A DNA stretch of 64,000 bases. Origin: Flavobacterium zhairuonense. Its GTDB lineage: Bacteria; Bacteroidota; Bacteroidia; Flavobacteriales; Flavobacteriaceae. Shown piece after piece: positions 58,608 to 64,000 of the stretch. The stretch is taken from assembly GCF_004352915.1 (NCBI RefSeq), contig NZ_SJSY01000075.1, positions 186,001 to 250,000 of the forward strand, read 5' to 3'. The notes below the pieces were generated by a model. The model was given only the letters and a program-made list of their open reading frames with translations. It had not been told where the DNA came from and ran no database searches. How positions within the stretch are numbered: the first letter of the stretch is position 1; each line of letters starts with the position of its first letter. The position numbers and the translations under genes are program-made.

Positions 58608-59357
58608 TTAGTTTTTAATTCCTGAATTTAATTTTTTAAATTCTTCATTTTTAGCATATAAAAAATCCATAGTCGACAAAACATTCGGATGTTCTAAAAG
58701 CGATTGGGAATTGGGATCGGCATCGCAGAATTGGAGAAAAAGCTCTTTTTCTTCAGAATTTAATTTTAAATCTTTGGTAAAGAAATCGGGAGGACAAGTT
58801 GTTGCAATTAATTTTCTAAAATCAATTTTTGGAGTCTCTTTTTTAGTCTCTTCGTCTTTTTTTAATAGGTTGTAAATTTGTTTTCCCAAGTAAATAAAAT
58901 CAATGTCTAACGGGCTTCCCTTTACCTCGTTAAAACCTTCAATTTTTAATCCTGGTCTTGATTTATGATCGTTTAGCTTTATTTGCGTTATATCTTCTTT
59001 GGTTAGAAAAACTTTTTGTGATGTTAAATTTGGAATAATTACTTCATCTAATTCTTCTGCTTTCGGTATCATATTTACGATAAGATTATTGGTTCCGATT
59101 TCTTTAGCAGTAATTTTCAATCGTGTAAATAGGTGATCTTTCGCAAAAAAAATCAAACTGTCCTGCGCTTTTGCCAGAATCGAAAATTCTCCCAAAGCAT
59201 TTGTTGTCGTACTCGTTTTAGCCGTTTTATTTATTACTTCGACTTTATTAAGCGGAATATTATTTGAAGTGACTTTTCCCTGAAGCAGTTTTTCTGTTTG
59301 CGAAATAGAAATTTGGTAAGTGAAAAAAGAAATTGTGGTAAGTAATTTTACTTTCAT
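58608..59357 (-). CDS. Carboxypeptidase-regulatory-like secreted protein, tandem paralogue 2
   Basis: The 249-residue protein has the same plan as its neighbours: a signal peptide almost identical to paralogue 3, a CarboxypepD_reg-like domain (LLQGKVTSNNIPLNKVEVINKTAKTSTTTNALGEFSIL), a variable middle, and the conserved end CPPDFFTKDLKLNSEEKELFLQFCDADPNSQ. The middle (about 115-170) differs strongly among the three copies, while the two ends are conserved. It is co-transcribed with the other two. Confidence 0.82.
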   Translation of the reverse strand: MKVKLLTTISFFTYQISISQTEKLLQGKVTSNNIPLNKVEVINKTAKTSTTTNALGEFSILAKAQDSLIFFAKDHLFTRLKITAKEIGTNNLIVNMIPKAEELDEVIIPNLTSQKVFLTKEDITQIKLNDHKSRPGLKIEGFNEVKGSPLDIDFIYLGKQIYNLLKKDEETKKETPKIDFRKLIATTCPPDFFTKDLKLNSEEKELFLQFCDADPNSQSLLEHPNVLSTMDFLYAKNEEFKKLNSGIKN

Positions 59358-59367
59358 TTAATGGTTT

Positions 59368-60084
59368 TTAGTTTTTGCTTTCAGCATTTAATTTTTGAAA
59401 CTCTTTGTTTTTAGTGTGCAAAAAATCCATGGTGTAAAGTAGATTTTTCTGTTTGACAAGAATTTCTGCCTTAGGATCGGCATCGCAAAATTGTAGAAAC
59501 AATTCTCTGTCTTCGGGTTTTAGTTTTAAATCATTTGTGAAGAAATCTAATGGAACTGTTGCTTCAGCTAGTTTTTTAAAATCTAATTCATTGAATTTTT
59601 CTTGAGTCTTTTTATGCTTTTTTCGAAACAGACTGAAAATCGCCATTAAATCTGCTCCATTTGCAATCGTTCCGTCGTAAATGCCTGTAGATAGTGGTGG
59701 TTTAGGTACGATAATTGAATTTTCATCAGCGGGACCAACTTTCGGAAATGTAATTTTGGTAACAACCACTTCGTCAAGTTCTTCAGGCTTTAAAACCATG
59801 TTGACAGTAAGGTTATTTTGATCAATAGTTTCCTGCCAAACTTTTAATCTTTTGAAATAATAATCTTTAGAGAAAAAAAGCAAACTGTCTTTTGGCCGAA
59901 CCAAAATAGAGAATTCTCCGAGTTCGTTTGTACGTGTACTCGTTTTAGTGGTTTTATTAATTACTTCGACTTTATTAAGAGGAATATTTTGAGAAAGAAC
60001 TTTCCCGTTCAATACTTTTTCCGTTTGAGAAACGCTGAGCTGATAAGTGAAAATAGAAATTGTGGTAAGTAATTTTACTCTCAT
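59368..60084 (-). CDS. Carboxypeptidase-regulatory-like secreted protein, tandem paralogue 1
   Basis: The 238-residue protein is the first of the tandem set. It has the signal peptide MRVKLLTTISIFTYQLSVS, the CarboxypepD_reg-like domain (VLNGKVLSQNIPLNKVEVINKT, RPKDSLLFFSKDYYFKRLKV), the ELDEVVVTKI linker and the conserved C-terminal module, where CPPDFF is VPLDFF. The middle contains a basic stretch (LFRKKHKKTQEKF). No promoter could be singled out in the 80 bp upstream. Function unknown. Confidence 0.82.
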   Translation of the reverse strand: MRVKLLTTISIFTYQLSVSQTEKVLNGKVLSQNIPLNKVEVINKTTKTSTRTNELGEFSILVRPKDSLLFFSKDYYFKRLKVWQETIDQNNLTVNMVLKPEELDEVVVTKITFPKVGPADENSIIVPKPPLSTGIYDGTIANGADLMAIFSLFRKKHKKTQEKFNELDFKKLAEATVPLDFFTNDLKLKPEDRELFLQFCDADPKAEILVKQKNLLYTMDFLHTKNKEFQKLNAESKN

Positions 60085-60165
60085 ATAGGATTAATTAGTT
60101 GAGAGTAAAATTATTAGAATAGTCTTAACGAAAACTTACAGAATCTGTAAATTCTTGTTAATAAT

Positions 60166-60834
60166 CTATTTCATGCTTTGAACAAATTTTTCCAGTTCAC
60201 CATTATTGATTAAAGCAGGTCCGTGACCAAAACACAGTATTTTTGGTTTTAGAAAAGCTAGTTTTTGAATGGATTTTCTGTTTGTTTCTTTATTAGCAGT
60301 GAATAAATGAGGTGGTTCGTTTAATCCGACTTTTGTTGTGAGCAAATTCATATTCGTCATCACATCGCCAACAATTAAAACGCCATCTTTTTCTCTGAAA
60401 AAAGATATATGACCTCTTGAATGTCCTGGAGTTTCGATAACCGTAAATCCACCAATTTGATCGCCTTCTTTTAAGATTTGAGAAACTGGATGTCCTTTTC
60501 CTGCCCAAAAGTTCTTCTGAAATTTTGAAATAAAATGATTTGGATTTGGGTATTCTGTGATTACATTTCCGTTTTCGGCAAATTCTTTTTCAGGTTCACT
60601 GCATAAAAGCGGAATGTTCAAAGTTTCGCAGATCACTTTACTGCTTCCCTGATGATCGGCGTGTGCGTGAGTTAAAGCGTGCTTTGTTATTGCTTTGTCG
60701 TTTAAGGCTTTTAAAATTGTATTTGCAGAATTTCGAATTCCTGCATCAATTAAAACATCTTCAATTACATAACAATTAATGGCATTTCTTGGAAACAAAG
60801 GAATCTGGTAAACGTCTTTGGCGATATTCTTCAT
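60166..60834 (-). CDS. MBL-fold metallo-hydrolase
   Basis: The 222-residue protein is a metallo-beta-lactamase-fold enzyme. It has THAHADHQGSS (the HxHxDH zinc motif), TPGHSRGHISFF with a further His ligand, LIVGDVMTN with the bridging Asp, and CFGHGPAL with the last His. It is cytosolic with no signal peptide. Family members hydrolyse thioesters, lactones or phosphodiesters; the substrate is unknown. It lies downstream of a Crp/Fnr gene on the same strand with about 60 bp between. Confidence 0.9.
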   Translation of the reverse strand: MKNIAKDVYQIPLFPRNAINCYVIEDVLIDAGIRNSANTILKALNDKAITKHALTHAHADHQGSSKVICETLNIPLLCSEPEKEFAENGNVITEYPNPNHFISKFQKNFWAGKGHPVSQILKEGDQIGGFTVIETPGHSRGHISFFREKDGVLIVGDVMTNMNLLTTKVGLNEPPHLFTANKETNRKSIQKLAFLKPKILCFGHGPALINNGELEKFVQSMK

Positions 60835-60895
60835 CTTTTTTAAATTTTATTTTGACAAAGATTCGAATTCCGTTTTTCAACTCACTTGATAAATG

Positions 60896-61468
60896 TTAAG
60901 AAATATCCTGACGGATTCTGCTCAATGATTCTGGCGTAATTCCGAGAAAAGAAGCGATATAAATTAAAGGAGTTCGCTGCATTATTTTGGCTGGAGCCGA
61001 AGTTAAAAAAGTCTGGTATTTTTCTTTGGCTGGAATCATTTGTAGTTTTAAAACTCTGTCGGCCATGCAGAGATAATTTTGCTCTGCTAAAATTCTTCCA
61101 ACACGTTCCCAATTTGGAATTTCGTTATACAAAAACTGCATTTTTTCGAAAGTAATCGAAAGGACTTCGCAATCTTCAATACATTGAATATTTTCAAAAG
61201 AAACCGATTGATTTATAAAACTGGAATACGAAGCAATAAAACCTTCATCACAGCTTAAATAAGTGGTAATTTCTTTTCCGTCTTTTAAATAATAAACACG
61301 AGCAAGACCTTCGACAATAAAGAAAATCTTGTTGCTGATTTTTCCCATCGACGAAAGGTATTCTCTAGCATTAAACTTTTCATATTCAAAACAAGAATCG
61401 ATCCTTTCGATTTCATTTTCAGAAAACGAAGCGATTGATTGTATTTGTTTTTTTAAAGAAGGATTCAT
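60896..61468 (-). CDS. Crp/Fnr family transcriptional regulator
   Basis: The 190-residue protein has an N-terminal cyclic-nucleotide-binding-like beta-barrel (FNAREYLSSMGKISNKIFFIVEGLARVYYLKDGKEIT). The C-terminal winged helix ends in PLIYIASFLGITPESLSRIRQDI, the HTH with the recognition helix. The cyclic-AMP phosphate-binding residues are not clearly kept, which is common in Bacteroidota members. It sits between the HAD phosphatase and MBL genes, with gaps of 3 and about 60 bp, so it may regulate its own gene group. Confidence 0.88.
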   Translation of the reverse strand: MNPSLKKQIQSIASFSENEIERIDSCFEYEKFNAREYLSSMGKISNKIFFIVEGLARVYYLKDGKEITTYLSCDEGFIASYSSFINQSVSFENIQCIEDCEVLSITFEKMQFLYNEIPNWERVGRILAEQNYLCMADRVLKLQMIPAKEKYQTFLTSAPAKIMQRTPLIYIASFLGITPESLSRIRQDIS

Positions 61469-61471
61469 GAT

Positions 61472-62119
61472 TTATAAAATAGCAATCAGTTCCGAAGCAG
61501 TATTAATAACCGTTTTTGCACCGCTGGCTTTCAATTCTTCTTCTGTTCTGTAACCCCACGAAACGCCAACAGGAAACATATTAGCATTTACTGCCGTTTT
61601 CATATCAATATCAGAATCGCCTACAAAAAGGATTTCTTCTGGCTTTAAATTCCATTTTTTACTAATTTCAATCGCCTCAAACGGATTTGGTTTTTTAAGT
61701 TCTTCTGTACTTAAACCAACCGCTGTGTCAAATTGTTTTGGAAATATTTCTGATGCTATTTTCTTCGTCAATTCATCTGCTTTGTTGGAGAAAACAGCCA
61801 TTTTGATGTTTTGTGAAGTGAGTTTTTCTAACAGCTCCACAATTCCGTCATAAGGTTTTGTTTTCAGTGTACAGATTTTAGTATATTCTTCAACCATACA
61901 TTCAAAACAACTTTCGATTTCATCATCAGAATTGTTTGTGGCTGGTAATGCTTTGCTTACCAAATTTCGTAAACCACTTCCGATAAAATATTGGTAAGTG
62001 TCGTAATCATGTGTTGGGTAACTTAGAGCGGTAAGCACTTTGTTCATCGCATCTGAAATGTCATGTAATGAATCTACTAGCGTTCCGTCTAAATCAAAAA
62101 TAATTCCTTTAAATTTCAT
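61472..62119 (-). CDS. HAD phosphatase, phosphoglycolate phosphatase-like
   Basis: The 215-residue protein has HAD motif I FDLDGTLVDS (Asp9, Asp11), motif II FSNKADE, motif III KKPNPFEAIEI and motif IV FVGDSDIDMKTAVNANM. A helical cap follows motif I. This is the layout of phosphoglycolate phosphatase, which removes 2-phosphoglycolate from damaged DNA ends or metabolism; other small phosphates are possible. It lies 3 bp upstream of the Crp/Fnr gene and 6 bp downstream of the flavoprotein gene. Confidence 0.9.
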   Translation of the reverse strand: MKFKGIIFDLDGTLVDSLHDISDAMNKVLTALSYPTHDYDTYQYFIGSGLRNLVSKALPATNNSDDEIESCFECMVEEYTKICTLKTKPYDGIVELLEKLTSQNIKMAVFSNKADELTKKIASEIFPKQFDTAVGLSTEELKKPNPFEAIEISKKWNLKPEEILFVGDSDIDMKTAVNANMFPVGVSWGYRTEEELKASGAKTVINTASELIAIL

Positions 62120-62125
62120 TTTATA

Positions 62126-63334
62126 TTAAATATTTTGAGCCAGAATGAACCCGCTTGTCCAGGCATTCTGAAAATTAAATCCGCCTGTAATAGCGTCGAT
62201 ATTTACAATTTCGCCAGCAAAATAAAGGTTTTCGTGAATTTTGCTTTCCATGGTTTTGAAGTTGATCTCTTTTAAATCGATTCCGCCCGCAGTTACAAAT
62301 TCTTCCTTGAAAGTACTTTTTCCGTTGACTTTAAATTCGGCTTTTGTTAGTTGTGAAGTCAGATTTTGCAATTGAATTTTCGATAAATCAGCCCATTTTG
62401 TTTCCGAATCAATTCCTGAAGCCAAAACTAAACTTTCCCATAAACGATTCGGAAAATCAAAAGGAGATTTTTTAGAAACTGCTTTTTTAGCGTGTTCTTG
62501 TTTTAAGTCTTTCAGTATTTTTTCGGCGTCTTCAAAATCAACGTCATTTAACCAATTCACAAAAATGGTAAATTGATAATTTTTGTCGTGTAGAATGCGT
62601 GCGCCCCAAGCCGAAAGTTTTAAGATTGCTGGTCCGCTCATTCCCCAATGCGTAATTAATAAAGGCCCTGTAGATTCTAGTTTAGTATCTTTTACATTTA
62701 CGGTAACTTGCGCAGCAACACCAGGCAATTCTTTAATTCTGGAATCTTTAATATTAAAAGTAAATAGGGAAGGAACGGGGCTTACAATTGCGTGACCTTG
62801 TTCCTGAAGCATTTCCCAGATTTTGGGATTACTTCCCGTTGCCATTACTAATTTTTCGGCAGCATAATTATCCGTTTGCGTATCAATTTTCCAATGATTT
62901 TCTTTTTTGAAAATCGATTGTACACTTTGTCCTGTCAATACTTTTATACCTAATTTTTCAGTTGCTTTTAAGAAGCAATCGATAATAGTTTGTGAAGAGT
63001 TTGAAACTGGAAACATTCTTCCGTCCTCTTCAATTTTTAGTTCTACGCCATGTTTCTCGAACCATTCAATTGTATCGCCCGAACAAAATTGGTGAAATGG
63101 CCCGCGAAGTTCTTTTTCGCCACGTGGATAAAACTTTACTAATTCGTTTGGTTCAAAACAAGCGTGCGTTACGTTGCATCGTCCGCCTCCAGAAACACGA
63201 ACTTTAGAAAGCACTTCTTTTCCTCTTTCTAAAATGGCGATTTTCAGTTTCGGATTTTTCTCTGCAATGTTAATTGCGGTAAAAAAACCTGCAGCGCCTC
63301 CGCCAACGATAATTATATCGAAATTTTTGATCAT
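62126..63334 (-). CDS. BaiN/HI0933-family NAD(P)/FAD-dependent oxidoreductase
   Basis: The protein has 402 residues from the ATG giving MIKNFDIIIVGGGAAGFF; the frame opens 12 codons earlier but those residues do not fit the family. An FAD-binding dinucleotide motif is at the start, then KVRVSGGGRCNVTHAC, typical of the family, and the closing YFAGEIVNIDAITGGFNFQNAW. The FAD enzyme's substrate is unknown. It is the first gene of a tight group with the HAD and Crp/Fnr genes. Confidence 0.9.
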   Translation of the reverse strand: MIKNFDIIIVGGGAAGFFTAINIAEKNPKLKIAILERGKEVLSKVRVSGGGRCNVTHACFEPNELVKFYPRGEKELRGPFHQFCSGDTIEWFEKHGVELKIEEDGRMFPVSNSSQTIIDCFLKATEKLGIKVLTGQSVQSIFKKENHWKIDTQTDNYAAEKLVMATGSNPKIWEMLQEQGHAIVSPVPSLFTFNIKDSRIKELPGVAAQVTVNVKDTKLESTGPLLITHWGMSGPAILKLSAWGARILHDKNYQFTIFVNWLNDVDFEDAEKILKDLKQEHAKKAVSKKSPFDFPNRLWESLVLASGIDSETKWADLSKIQLQNLTSQLTKAEFKVNGKSTFKEEFVTAGGIDLKEINFKTMESKIHENLYFAGEIVNIDAITGGFNFQNAWTSGFILAQNI

Positions 63335-63385
63335 TTTTTTTTGGTTGCCACTAGTTACACGAATTGGCACTAATTTTTTTATTTA

Positions 63386-63464
63386 ACCACAAATTACGCA
63401 AATTTTCACAAATTGATTTTCGCATTTAATTTGTGAAAATTTGTGGAATTTGTGGCAAAAAAAA
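63386..63464. repeat. Inverted repeat CCACAAATT...AATTTGTGG
   Basis: CCACAAATTACGCAAATTTTC on one side faces GAAAATTTGTGGAATTTGTGG. It lies between the phosphodiesterase and flavoprotein genes and is related to the repeat at 1987. Confidence 0.65.
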
Positions 63465-63490
63465 CTTTTAATCTGTTGCTATTTTAAACT

Positions 63491-64000
63491 TTATATTTTG
63501 TCTGGATTATCAGAGATAATTCCGTTTACTTTATAACTTTTTACTTTTTGAATGTCTTCTTCTGTGTTTACTGTCCAAGGTAAAACTAGAAATCCTTTTT
63601 CCTGCATTTGTTGCACATTTTCTTTATTCAATAAATTAAAATCAGGATGAATGGCTTTTGCTTTTATTTTTTCTGCGAAAGCCAAAGCAGTATCTATATT
63701 TTCTTCTGTTAAAACAGCAATCGGGATATTTGAGTTTAGTTTTGATGTTTCCTCCAACATATTCCAATCAAAACTTGAAACTATAAAATGATTGTAATTC
63801 CAGTCTTTTTTTGAAATATATTCTTCAATTAAGCTGACAACTTTCGGTGCAGTTCCTAAACCTTTTAATTCGATATTGATCAAACATTCTTTATCAACCA
63901 AATCAAAAACTTCGATTAAAGTTGGGATTTGGTATTTTCCATCAATTAAAAATGATTTTAATTCTGCTAGAGTCAAATCATTTACTAAACCTTTTCCGTT
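63491..64000 (-). CDS. Glycerophosphodiester phosphodiesterase family protein, 3' part
   Basis: The open frame continues to the window edge, giving the last 169 residues; the 5' part is missing. The visible part has GKGLVNDLTLAELKSF, then IPTLIEVFDLVDKECLINIELKG with the Glu of the active site, and a TIM-barrel end (VLPWTVNTEEDIQKVKSYKVNGIISDNPD). These enzymes hydrolyse glycerophosphodiesters to glycerol 3-phosphate and an alcohol. An internal TTG at 63976 is not the true start, since the family-like sequence extends beyond it. Confidence 0.9.
   Translation of the reverse strand, partial: NGKGLVNDLTLAELKSFLIDGKYQIPTLIEVFDLVDKECLINIELKGLGTAPKVVSLIEEYISKKDWNYNHFIVSSFDWNMLEETSKLNSNIPIAVLTEENIDTALAFAEKIKAKAIHPDFNLLNKENVQQMQEKGFLVLPWTVNTEEDIQKVKSYKVNGIISDNPDKI

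Overview
The window looks like chromosomal DNA from a Flavobacterium-type member of the Bacteroidota. The evidence is low G+C, Bacteroidota-specific families (GLPGLI protein, BlaR1/TonB fusions, DUF4407, WG-repeat and carboxypeptidase-regulatory-like proteins), no obvious Shine-Dalgarno dependence, and promoters of the TTG-N18/19-TAnnTTTG type. There are about 60 protein genes, two intact tRNA-Asp genes with one decayed third copy, and one tRNA-Leu. No rRNA, CRISPR array, prophage or complete insertion sequence was seen.

Layout. 0-9 kb: partial MGMT-like gene, LysE-type exporter, trmB, amtB, an NTF2-like secreted protein, an odd repeat lipoprotein, an HPF/RaiA-like factor, an orphan Vsr-like nuclease, a large AsmA-like protein and trxA. 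9-13 kb: M1 aminopeptidase overlapping a DUF58 gene. 13-14.2 kb: tRNA-Asp pair, GIY-YIG nuclease gene and a tRNA-Asp relic. 14.3-19.7 kb: AraC regulator and a TolC/HlyD/MFS efflux operon. 20-25.3 kb: HAD phosphatase, DUF1080 lipoprotein, small membrane proteins, tRNA-Leu, M20 dipeptidase. 25.4-29.8 kb: a BlaI/BlaR1 signalling region with TonB-domain, MORN-like and TPR/DUF6624 proteins. 30-33.8 kb: saccharopine-dehydrogenase-like enzyme, DUF423, pckA. 33.8-38 kb: HTH regulator, small secreted four-cysteine peptide, GLPGLI protein and a TonB-receptor-like outer-membrane protein. 38-50.6 kb: DUF4407, PH/SHOCT protein, small enzymes, hemW, ruvC, WG-repeat lipoprotein, YbhN-like flippase plus GT2, DUF456, DUF937-like. 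50.6-57.9 kb: RNA pseudouridine synthase and an isoprenoid block (UbiA prenyltransferase, DUF502, mevalonate kinase, mevalonate diphosphate decarboxylase) with a ParE-type toxin-antitoxin pair inside it, then TspO and a TPR protein. 57.9-64 kb: three tandem paralogues, MBL hydrolase, Crp/Fnr regulator, HAD phosphatase, flavoprotein, and a truncated glycerophosphodiester phosphodiesterase.

Most intergenic gaps carry dispersed inverted repeats of several families. Some are nested inside one another and one 7-bp repeat lies inside a glycosyltransferase gene. The best candidates for undescribed biology are: (i) the HTH / Cys-peptide / GLPGLI / outer-membrane-protein cluster at 33.8-38 kb, which has a hairpin between the peptide gene and its downstream genes; (ii) the promoter at 26.16-26.21 kb, whose -7 box lies inside a BlaI/MecI-like palindrome followed by a second palindrome, ahead of an operon ending in blaI-blaR1; (iii) the tRNA-Asp/GIY-YIG duplication; (iv) the toxin-antitoxin pair wedged into the mevalonate genes; and (v) the lipoprotein with three HGQPxHRCDI motifs. 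All assignments come from reading the sequence; no database search was run.
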